Assembly: GCF_000372725.1 (NCBI RefSeq)
Contig: NW_005196379.1
Span: 376,247-440,246, forward strand
Length of the DNA stretch: 64,000 bases
From: Emiliania huxleyi CCMP1516
Taxonomy: Eukaryota; Haptophyta; Isochrysidales; Noelaerhabdaceae
Direction of reading: 5' to 3'
In this document: positions 49,792-58,219 of the stretch, one piece after another
Position numbering within the stretch: the stretch's first letter is position 1
Layout of the letters: the number at the start of each line of letters is the position of its first letter
Notes under the pieces: model-generated
Database searches by the model: none
What the model was told of the DNA's origin: nothing
What the model saw: only the letters and a program-made list of their open reading frames with translations
Made by a program: the position numbers and the translations under genes

Positions 49792-51174
49792 ATGCGAGAT
49801 ACGCCGCAAAAGACGGCAGACTACTCGCTCGTCATCGTCGGCGCTGGCCTCATCGGCAGCGCAGCTGCCCGCCACGCGGCTCTCGGCGCGGCGCCGGGCT
49901 CGCGGATCGCCCTCGTCGGACCGAGCGAGCCGCAGGGACGCCAGCCTGGCGAGTGGGGAGCGTTCGGCGCGCACCACGACGAGGGCCGCATCACCCGCTG
50001 CACCGACCCGGACCCAACTTGGGCGCTCCTGGCTCAGCGCTCCATCGACCGGTACGCCGAGATCGAGGAGCAGAGCGGCGTGCAGTTCTTCTCCGAGGTC
50101 GGCCATCTCGCCGTCGGCCCGGCCGGCGCGCCGTCGCTCGTTGCCCGCGCCGCCAACGCAGCGGCACAGGGCGTGCCTCACGAGCTTCTCGACGCCGCCG
50201 CGCTGCGCGAGCGCTACCCGTACCTCTCCTTCCCGGCCGGCGCGGCGGGCGTCTGGGAGCCGCGGCGCAGCGGCCACATCTCGGCGCGCAGGCTGGTTGC
50301 GGCGCAGATTTCCGCGGCGCAGCGCTGCGTTCGGCCGGGCGTCGCCTTTGAGCGTGTCGACGAGTCAGCTGTGGCGGTGGAGGAGGCGGCGGCGAAGGCC
50401 GCCGCGGGGACGGATCAGGCGACGGGCGAGGCGGAGGGCGAGGCGCCGGCGCCCTCGTACCGCGTCCTCCTGCGCGACGGCCGCGAGCTGCGCGCGGCCC
50501 GCGTGCTGCTCTGCTGCGGCGCCTTCACCAACGGTCCGAGCAGGCTGGTCCCGGCGCCGCTGCGCCTGAGCAACTTCACCACGCAGACAGTGCACTTCTC
50601 GCTCGGCGACAGCGACGCAGCCCGCCTCGAGGGGATGCCGAGCGTGATTGCAAAGTTCCCCACCTGGTGGGCCTACCTCCTGCCGCCGATCCGGTACCCA
50701 GACGGACGGACCGTCCTCAAGCTCGGCGGCGCGAGGGTGGAGGATGCGTCCGCCCCCGCCGCACGCCTGGACGCGGCGGGCCGCACGCCTGGGCGGGGCG
50801 GCACGCGGCCGCTGCTGGAACCGAGCGACCTGCTGACGTGGTACCGTTCGGGCGGCGACGCGGCGGCCAGGTGTGAGATGGAGGGGATGCTGCATGAGCT
50901 GGTGCCGGGGCTGCAACCGCTCGAGGTTCGCTCCGACGCATGCGCGAACTGCCGCACCGAGACGGGCCTGCCCCTCGTCGGAAAGGTGCGTGGCCAGCTA
51001 TACGCGGCCGCGGGCGGCAACGGGCTCGCCGCAAAGTCGTCCGACGAGATTGGGCGGCTGGCGGCACTTGCGGCGCTCGGATCGCTCTGCTGCGGCGAAG
51101 GCGGTCTACAGCGGTGGCAGGAGCCGGATGATGAGAGTGAACTGCTCGCGAGGGAGCGGTTCGCGCCGTGTTGA
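49792..51174 (+). CDS. FAD-dependent oxidoreductase, DAO/sarcosine-oxidase family
   Basis: One intact frame of 460 codons. The N-terminal dinucleotide-binding motif VIVGAGLIGSAAARHAA (GxGxxG) directly follows the start, as in the D-amino-acid/sarcosine oxidase family. WGAFGAHHDEGRITRC matches the FAD-contact segment after the first strand. A second glycine-rich motif near the C-terminus, LYAAAGGNGLAAKSSDEIG, is the family's end motif. Members oxidise N-methyl or D-amino acids, producing H2O2 and an imine, often in peroxisomes. No PTS1 signal is present (ends FAPC). The stretch after the second third (AEEAAAKAAAGTDQATG-like) is a low-complexity insertion. Substrate not predictable. Confidence 0.85.
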   Translation: MRDTPQKTADYSLVIVGAGLIGSAAARHAALGAAPGSRIALVGPSEPQGRQPGEWGAFGAHHDEGRITRCTDPDPTWALLAQRSIDRYAEIEEQSGVQFFSEVGHLAVGPAGAPSLVARAANAAAQGVPHELLDAAALRERYPYLSFPAGAAGVWEPRRSGHISARRLVAAQISAAQRCVRPGVAFERVDESAVAVEEAAAKAAAGTDQATGEAEGEAPAPSYRVLLRDGRELRAARVLLCCGAFTNGPSRLVPAPLRLSNFTTQTVHFSLGDSDAARLEGMPSVIAKFPTWWAYLLPPIRYPDGRTVLKLGGARVEDASAPAARLDAAGRTPGRGGTRPLLEPSDLLTWYRSGGDAAARCEMEGMLHELVPGLQPLEVRSDACANCRTETGLPLVGKVRGQLYAAAGGNGLAAKSSDEIGRLAALAALGSLCCGEGGLQRWQEPDDESELLARERFAPC

Positions 51175-51230
51175 GAGATGAAATAAATAAATAAAACGGA
51201 CACCTCTACTAGGAGATGGGTTGAGAGATG
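51170..51230. repeat. Short A-rich insert bounded by an 11-bp direct repeat
   Basis: GTTGAGAGATG occurs at 51170-51180 (overlapping the stop codon of the oxidoreductase) and again at 51220-51230. Between them are 39 bases, beginning AAATAAATAAATAAAACGGA and containing AATAAA. The AAAT tract followed by ACGGACA also ends blocks at about 18868 and 22020. It may be a small insertion with target-site duplication that now acts as a poly(A) region, which is inferred. Confidence 0.45.
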
Positions 51231-51335
51231 TGTTCGTTTGCGAGCTCTTGTTTGTCTTTTGTCCAGAAAACGTACCTGGCAACAAGATGTGAAAAATGAG
51301 ATTCATGAGGGAATGTGAAATCCCACTCCCCAGCC

Positions 51336-51502
51336 TAGGGGTCAGGGCTCTCTAGCCCGTAGCCCGATGCCGATCATCCGGCCCGCTAGGTGCGCTTCTT
51401 AAAGCCGTACCCGTAGGAAGCTCCCGCCTCCCCGGCCCTGGATGTGAGGTTACTAACTGCACACTCCAAGTGCTCCAAGTGCCCAGCCCACCGGACTTAC
51501 AA
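51336..51502 (-). repeat. Composite dispersed repeat, inverted copy
   Basis: The minus strand reads CACTTGGAGCACTTGGAGTG, then CCAGGGCCGGGGAG, AAGAAGCGCACC, GGCCGGATGATCGGCATCGG and GCTAGAGAGCCC. This matches the units at 2621, 2936 and 30012 over ~130 bases with small indels. No conserved frame. Confidence 0.75.
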
Positions 51503-51551
51503 CTCTTCTCTAGTAGACCGGAGCGGGAGGGCATGGCCTACTCGGGGAATG

Positions 51552-52586
51552 CTACATGGTGTGGTGACCGGTCAACTCTCCCAGCGTCGTCGCATGGCAA
51601 AGGCCATGGGCCACCGAGTCGACGACGAGGACAGGGTGCGCGCGGGCGGCCTCAGCAGCGGCTCGGTTTGGCGTGAAGAGCTTTGCCCAGTCGCGCGGAG
51701 AGCCTCTCTGCGCCTGCCCAAAGTACGCGGCCTTCAACCTCTGGTGGAGCCCACTCGAATGGACAATGAAGGGGCGCGAGGGCTGGCCAGAGTAGTTGTA
51801 CCAGAGCGCTGTGGTCTCGCCGTCCACGCGACGCACGTACCGGAGCGGGTTGTGGGCCCCATCGTGGCAGAGCGTGAAATTGCGGAAGTGGCGTAGGCGA
51901 GGGCCTTTGCAAGGGAACAGCGAGAGGAAGTGACGTGAGTCGCCGTCCACTTCCACCCGGAAACTGCTTGATCCCGACTGGCTATAATACATCCTATTCG
52001 CAGCGGATTGATCCTCGTTGTGCTCGCTTTTTTTTTCCCTGGCTGCATAGTTGTGCATAACTGACAGTGCCTCCAACAGCGCCTCGGGCTGCCCAATGTA
52101 CACGCCTGAATTTGGATAGCACGCGCGCGAGCTCCTTCGGCAGGCCTGGAAGGCCTCGTTTTGCGCGTTTTGCTTGGCGAAGCATCTCGGGAAGGAGCCG
52201 CACTCGCCGCTGAGCGTCAGCGTGCGCTTGTCCCGCACCGGTGGCGGCAGATACTGCGGCGAGTTGGCGACCACGGCGTCCGTGCCGTCGGAGAAGGCAA
52301 TGGGAATGGCCGGGTTGAGCGCTTGGAGTAGCTGGACGGCCCTCCTCACAGCAGGCAGCTTGTAGCCGACGCCGCCCCATCGCATCCCGAGGCCCTGCAC
52401 GACCAGTGGAATCTTGTGGTGCGCGGCTGACAGCCCAAGCGCCCACGGACCCAAACCGGCAAGGTCAGTGAGATATGTCATCAAGACAACAGGACCGCTT
52501 CCTCGCCAGCTGCCACCACGAAGGGCCCAAGAATTGGCTTTATTTGTTTCACTTTTGACGAGCGTCAAGCCAAATTTCACAGCCAC
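51552..52586 (-). CDS. PLOD-type (lysyl-hydroxylase LH3 GT-like) glycosyltransferase domain protein
   Basis: A single frame of 344 codons. Family features: PVVLMTYLTD (first strand), LGMRWGGVGYKLPAVRRAVQ (the loop-helix before the metal site), IPIAFSDGTDAVV (equivalent of FTDxYDV, giving the Asp metal ligands), LTLSGECGSFPRCF and ACYPNSGVYIGQPEALLEAL (the NSGxFIG acceptor/donor loop of PLOD and procollagen galactosyltransferases). LH3-type domains transfer galactose or glucose to hydroxylysine; no hydroxylase domain is present here. The C-terminal ~130 residues (RHFRNFTLCHDGAHNPLRYV) are conserved-looking but unassigned. The first ~10 codons (MAVKFGLTL) lie in a short sequence also seen at 58180-58205, so the true start may be downstream. 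No signal peptide is visible. Confidence 0.65.
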   Translation of the reverse strand: MAVKFGLTLVKSETNKANSWALRGGSWRGSGPVVLMTYLTDLAGLGPWALGLSAAHHKIPLVVQGLGMRWGGVGYKLPAVRRAVQLLQALNPAIPIAFSDGTDAVVANSPQYLPPPVRDKRTLTLSGECGSFPRCFAKQNAQNEAFQACRRSSRACYPNSGVYIGQPEALLEALSVMHNYAAREKKSEHNEDQSAANRMYYSQSGSSSFRVEVDGDSRHFLSLFPCKGPRLRHFRNFTLCHDGAHNPLRYVRRVDGETTALWYNYSGQPSRPFIVHSSGLHQRLKAAYFGQAQRGSPRDWAKLFTPNRAAAEAARAHPVLVVDSVAHGLCHATTLGELTGHHTM

Positions 52587-52904
52587 TTCGAGTACGGGTG
52601 TGAACGGGTGTTTCGAGTTTTGGACGTGCTTCAGGTTACTCCCGCATGCTCACGAGTGGCCCAGGTGAGGCGCAGTGGGCACAAGTAACACCGAGTTCAC
52701 TCGAATTACCCTCCAGTTCCTAGCAGTTCCTGGCAGTTCCTGGCAGTTCCTGGCAGTTCCTGGCAGTTCCCGGCCGTTCCAGCAGTTCGAGCGTTGCCGC
52801 CGACTGCGGCTACTTAACTAATACACACTACAAAGTCGCGCCCACGGCTCTGCGAGCCGTGGGCGCGACAAACCCCGGCGGGGTCGCCGGGTGGCGCCAC
52901 CCTC
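52587..52904. repeat. Minisatellite and hairpin between genes
   Basis: At about 52710-52790 the unit CAGTTCCTGG is repeated six to seven times (AGTTCCTGGCAGTTCCTGG). A related CAGTTC-rich tract is at 58005-58060. A perfect hairpin at 52835-52869 is described separately. The rest is featureless. Confidence 0.7.
52835..52869. terminator. Perfect 15-bp stem hairpin downstream of a minus-strand gene
   Basis: GTCGCGCCCACGGCT, loop CTGCG, AGCCGTGGGCGCGAC: a 15-bp GC-rich stem without mismatch. It begins 36 bases after the minus-strand stop codon at 52905, so it would be in that gene's 3' UTR. It may act in 3' end formation or transcript stability; listed as terminator-like because of position only. 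Confidence 0.4.
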
Positions 52905-54325
52905 CTAGGCGCGCGCCGGGCCGTGCGGCCACGGGCCGAAGGTCTCAAAGCGCTGCCGGCGGTTGAGCTGGAGGGCGGTCGTGTGGCCAACGACGTGCAG
53001 CATCGCCGTGAGGTGCTTGAGCGCGCGGCGGTACGCGCCCGGCCGGAACATGGCGTGCGGCACCTGTGTGGGCGGTGGGCGNNNNNNNNNNNNNNNNNNN
53101 NNNNNNNNNNNNNNNNNNNNNNNNNNNNNNNNNNNNNNNNNNNNNNNNNNNNNNNNNNNNNNNNNNNNNNNNNNNNNNNNNNNNNNNNNNNNNNNNNNNN
53201 NNNNNNNNNNNNNNNNNNNNNNNNNNNNNNNNNNNNNNNNNNNNNNNNNNNNNNNNNNNNNNNNNNNNNNNNNNNNNNNNNNNNNNNNNNNNNNNNNNNN
53301 NNNNNNNNNNNNNNNNNNNNNNNNNNNNNNNNNNNNNNNNNNNNNNNNNNNNNNNNNNNNNNNNNNNNNNNNNNNNNNNNNNNNNNNNNNNNNNNNNNNN
53401 NNNNNNNNNNNNNNNNNNNNNNNNNNNNNNNNNNNNNNNNNNNNNNNNNNNNNNNNNNNNNNNNNNNNNNNNNNNNNNNNNNNNNNNNNNNNNNNNNNNN
53501 NNNNNNNNNNNNNNNNNNNNNNNNNNNNNNNNNNNNNNNNNNNNNNNNNNNNNNNNNNNNNNNNNNNNNNNNNNNNNNNNNNNNNNNNNNNNNNNNNNNN
53601 NNNNNNNNNNNNNNNNNNNNNNNNNNNNNNNNNNNNNNNNNNNNNNNNNNNNNNNNNNNNNNNNNNNNNNNNNNNNNNNNNNNNNNNNNNNNNNNNNNNN
53701 NNNNNNNNNNNNNNNNNNNNNNNTGGGGGGGGGGGGGAGAGGTGCGGGCGAGTGTGCCGTGATTGTACTGGTCAAGAGAGGCGAGGCAGGGCGTGGTGAT
53801 GCCGCGTGGTGATGCCGCACACGTGCCGAGAGAGAGTGTGTCTGCGCGGGTATGTCTAGGCGCGCACCGGCGGTCGTACTCGATGTAGTTCATCTGCTTC
53901 AGCGCGATGCCGATTGGCAGCACTCGCCGGTCGAAGGTCCGCTCGGACATCTTTAGGGAGGGGAACTTGGGCATCGTCCACGCCTCCTTCCACTTTGGGT
54001 GGATCCCCTTGTGGATCCACCTGCAGCAGCGCGCACGGGAGGGTGAGGGGTGGGGATGAAGTGAGGGCGGCGGGCAGCAGCCGCGCCGCAGATGAAGAGA
54101 GAGAGAATACTCCTACGGCACGCACATGTAGTAGCAATAAAAGTACGCCGCTTGCTTGGTCAGCTTTGCCTGCGTCGGCGGTGCGGGAAGCGCGCCGCCG
54201 AAACTTCCCGGCGCCGAGCCACTGTGCGAGTGTTGATCGTCGAAAATTTGCTGCAGTACATCAAGGTCGTATCCTGTGTCGACTTTGCACCCTTGCTGCT
54301 CGAAAAGGGACAGATCCACAGACAT
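52905..54325 (-). CDS. Unrecognised gene interrupted by the assembly gap
   Basis: Visible minus-strand pieces: an exon from MSVDLSLFEQQGCKV (54325) to FYCYYM, a GT-AG intron of about 117 bases, then WIHKGIHPKWKEAWTMPKF through RTFDRRVLPIGIALKQMNYI to about 53870, the gap of 642 N, and a last exon PHAMFRPGAYRRALKHL to ETFGPWPHGPARA ending at 52905. The junction (ATG split at|g TGG ATC) is convincing because it restores a compact aromatic/basic protein. The composition, basic and Trp/Tyr-rich with no signal peptide, would fit a small mitochondrial or ribosomal protein, but I recognise no family. Length cannot be given because part of the gene is unsequenced. Confidence 0.45.
53082..53723. other. 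Assembly gap (run of N)
   Basis: 642 undetermined bases. The right edge is a poly-G run, typical of a region that is hard to sequence. At least one exon of the surrounding minus-strand gene may be missing. Confidence 1.
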
Positions 54326-54589
54326 GGCGTTTTTTGCAGTGGTGCTGTGTCAAGTACACAATTGAGGCGCGGCGCGCCAAATTGGCTCCTTAGCTCGCGG
54401 CGCCCCATTGTCGCCACCTTGGCGTCCATCCTTAGCTTCCCAAACCAGAGCTCCAAGCCCTTCCCGACCGCCCCACGCGACCCGAGATGGTGCGATCGAA
54501 CCGTCTCGCGCCGCCCGAGCCGACTCTGAGGCCCACGAGACCTCGCGACACACTCCCAGCCAGTCCGAGACCAGAATCCTCGTCGCGCC

Positions 54590-57500
54590 ATGGCGAATTC
54601 TGTGCTGAGGTTGGCCCTCAGACGAATTCGTGGAGCACCCCCACCTCTCTGACGCCCCTCCCTGTACGCCCTCGCAGTCACTCTCCAAGCCCAAGAAGAT
54701 CCCCAACGAGACCTTCTGCATCATCGCGCTCCACTCGCACAATGTCTTCGTGCATTCGAGTGCGGCCGGCGACGGCGCCGGCATCAAGACGCGCGTCGAG
54801 GGTGGCTGGCCCGGCTTGGGCACCGACCGGCCGAGCTCGGTACCCTACACCCCCGCTTTCCCCCACGTCTCATTCGCCCCCCGCACGCGCCCTGCACAAG
54901 GCGCTCCCCACTCAATGCGCGCCTTTTGTCGCCTCACAGGACTACCTCAATGCGCAGCGCACTGCGTGCCACGGGCTGCTGCCGGCCGACGTGAAGAAGA
55001 TCCTCAGGGCCTGCCGAGACAACTTCGACCGCCTCTGCCTGCCCTACCTCCAGCTGGTCAAGCGCACCGACAACTTGCTCGACTTCAAGAACTTGGTGCA
55101 GAAGGCGGCGCGGCACCACCCGGACCTGAACATCATGGAGATGATGGAAGGCAACAAGTACACGGGCGCGTGGACCGATGCCAACTACTCCCGCGTGAAG
55201 GTCGACATCGAGCACATCATCGCGTGGTCCAAGCTGGCCGGCAACATCGCGCACTTCAAGTTCCTCTACGCGTCCGGCATCTTTGAGCAGCGCTACGTCC
55301 CCTTCCTCGGCGTCGACGTCGACTCGACAGACCGCGACTACCAGGTCGCGCTCGTCGCCTCGGTCGGGGTGCGCAAACTTGCTTGGCACACTCCCTCCCA
55401 GCTCCCCAAACTCAATAACCCTGCGGACCCCCCCCTCCCTCCCTGTGCAGTGGGCTGGCACCCGACTCGAGGTGCGCGACATGGGAGCATTGTGGGAGCT
55501 GAACATCATTCCCTACGCGGGCCCGCTGCCGTCCTCGTCCCGCCGCCCGTCGGGAGGAATCACGCCTGCCCTGGCCGGGCTCGTAGCGGCCGCCAGCGAG
55601 GGACGCCCCTGCCTCACGGACGGGACCGCCACCGCCGACGCGGTCATCGGCGTCGACGCGCCGTACCTGCTCTGCCAGAAGCCCCGCCTGGTCGTCTCCT
55701 CGAACGGCACGCTCGGCTTTAACCCGCGCAACGTTTCGCGCGACCGGCAGAGCGGCATCATGTCGGCTGCGGACGAGGACTTCAACCCGGCGCTGACAAG
55801 GGTGCGCCCTCCCACCGCCGCCCGCCGCCCGCCGCGCAGAGCCCCAGTCTACAGGCAAGCCCGACCGAGCCCGACCCAATCTCCCCTCCCGTCCGCAGGA
55901 GATGGTCCTGGTGGCAATCTTGGCGTCGTTCGACCTCAAGCTCGAGTCGGAGGCTGTCATCATCAACCTCAACGCGCGGCCCGACCTCAACAACCTCTTG
56001 GTCCGCATCATCGAGTGGGTCGAGCCGCCTTCCTCCTCCACCGGGCCGCTGCCCCCGGCAAACGAGGCCCGCCTCAAGGTGGCGCTTCTGAACGGCCGGG
56101 TGGACGCGCCGGACATCAAGTTCCTGGCCGTGAAGCCGTCCCGCCTCCGCCCGCTGCGGCGCACTTGTCTCCGCGTGCCTGGGCGCCCTTCTCCACAACT
56201 CAACGCCGCGCCCGCTGTGTACAGGCACGACGACGTGGTCGACGCGAGCGGCTACGTGCGGGAGAAGCCGGCGCAGCGCTCCTCGGCGCTGTCCTCCGCG
56301 TCCTCCGCGTCCTCCGCGCGCCTGCAGCTCTCGCGGCTGCCCGCGACCACGCCGCCGCGCGTCACGCCGGCCATCCCCACCCCCCCGCCGCGGCCGGACC
56401 TGGTTGAGCAGGCCAACATCCACAAGGCCATCGCCGCCACCTCGCCCAAGGAGCACCGGGACTTCCTGATGCAGGCCATGGCCGACACGTCCAAGGCGAC
56501 TGAACGTACGAGATTCATATCACACCGAGATTGAGATTGCGCCGAGATCGAGATTGCAATCTCCCGAGATCGAGATTGCAATCTCCCGAGATTTCGCCGA
56601 GATTTGAGCTCGAGAAAGCGCTCAGCGAGAGGTGTGCAGACACCCCTGCCGCTTATCCAGGTGCGCATCGGCGTCCACAACCGCGACTTCCTCGGCGAGG
56701 AGGTCCCGCAGGCGCTCGCGCGCCAGGCCAAGAAGGTTCGCTGCGCAGCCCCTGCTGTCTCTTCCCCCCCCACCCTTGCTGCCGCCCCCTGCTCCACCCC
56801 CACCCCCGCTCCACCTCCCAGGCCAAGACTGCCGACGACAAGCAGCAGAAGCGGCGCGAGGTGGAGAAGGAGGCCAAGAAGGAGGGCGCGCGGACGGCGG
56901 CGGCGGAGGTGCTGGCGCAGGCGCGCCGGCTGACGCCGGCGGACCTGCTCGGCGCGGAGGCGACGATCCTCGCGGACAACGGCCTCGACAAGCCGCACGA
57001 GGGCGAGGAGCAGAGCGACGGCAGCGAGACCGAGGACGAGGAGGGTGCGTCGCGGCCTCTCAATTAAGTCCTATACACGGGACCCCCACCCCCGCTTCCT
57101 CCCCCTCCCCCCTTCCCCCTCCCCCCTCCCCACCCCACCCCACACCCGTCCTCCTGACCCCTTCCTCCGTGCGCCCAAACTTCAGGCGACGCTGGCAAGG
57201 ACGAGCTCGCCACGCGCGAGCCCTTTGCCGTCTGCCTGAAGAAGCGGTGCCGCGTGCGCTCGGACGACACGGTGATGGTGGGCCTGTGCCAGCGCGGCAT
57301 GCCCCCCACCGAGGCGGAGCTCGACAAGAGCAACTGGCTCCCTCTCTCGCTCCTCAAGAAGGCGCACCTCGGAGGCGCCGTCAAGAAGGTGCGTCCATCG
57401 TCGCCACCGCCGCCGCCGCCGCCGTCGCCACGGCCCTATCCTGTGTACACTCCCCCCCCCCCCTTCTTTCCGCGCGCAACGGCCCTTGACCCCCCCCCCC

Positions 57501-57654
57501 TCCCCTCCCCCCCTCCCCTCCTTCCCACCCTGCGCAGTGGCTCGACGCGCACCACGGCGCGGACGACCAGCTGGAGCCAGGAAAGTTCGGCTGGGCTCCC
57601 CGCGTTTGCTGCGCCGCCTCGCGCTGCCGCGCGTGCGACCCCCTGGTCGACTAG
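54590..57654 (+). CDS. Large conserved-looking protein of unknown function, 10-11 exons
   Basis: Exons about 54590-54601, 54678-54839, 54940-55368, 55451-55801, 55899-56495 (possibly split by a GC-AG intron near 56157-56225), 56661-56735, 56822-57044, 57186-57388 and 57538-57654. The first exon encodes only MANS. Most introns are GT-AG and start GTGCG; that at 56496 is GC-AG. The product (about 690 residues) has a soluble N-terminal region (FCIIALHSHNVFVHS; FDRLCLPYLQLVKRTDNLLD; YSRVKVDIEHIIAWSKLAG; FEQRYVPFLGVDVDS) with mixed helices and strands, a middle beta-rich region (LVAILASFDLKLESEAVIIN), a Lys/Glu/Arg-rich helix (DDKQQKRREVEKEAKKEG) and a C-terminal region ending in Cys-rich CCAASRCRACD. 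I recognise no family. Exon phase consistency across nine junctions argues for a real gene. Confidence 0.65.
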
Positions 57655-58219
57655 GCGGCCGGCCGCTGCGCAGCGCAGCAGCGGCTCTCCACCCTAGGGG
57701 GGGCGCGCTGTGGCGTGTTGCAGCATCTCCCTCTCGCCTCCCACCCCCCCCCACCTGTGCACTAGTGGGGGGCGAGAGGACTTAGCATGTGCCGGCCCGC
57801 CGGCGCGCACCTTTGCGGTGCGCGCCGTGGGGCTGGCCCCGCCGCAGCCTGGCGCTCGGGCGATTTGCGAGTGTGGAGGCGCGCGTGCGCGTCCCCATAC
57901 ACCGCGAGATGCCTCTGTACCCTCTGTACCCTGTGCGCCCCGTGTGTGCTGGCGCGCTGGGCTGCGGCGTGTGTGGAGGTTCGGAATGTGCGGGATGTCG
58001 AGCAGTTCCACCCAGTTCCGCCCAGTTCGGGCCAGTTCTGGCCAGTTCGGGCGGGTTTGTGGTGGGTTGTGGCGAGTTCCTGGCAGTGTGTGCGAGTGCT
58101 CGCGAGTGCCTAGAGTTCGCCACAGTTCCTGCCGGGTTATACAGGTGTTTCTCAAGTTCTCACTCCGTACCCGCGTTGACCGGAGTGGGTGTGAAATTTG
58201 GCTTGTCCCTCTGAAGGAG
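57655..58219. other. Region between genes with CAGTTC-rich tract
   Basis: Holds a tract of CAGTTC/CAGTTCGGGC words at about 58005-58060 and a short sequence at about 58155-58205 (GTGTGAAATTTGGCTTG) similar to the start of the minus-strand glycosyltransferase at 52575. The frame of the next gene is open through here but the translation is Arg/Ala/Pro-rich and unlike the rest, so the true 5' end of that gene is unclear. Confidence 0.4.
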
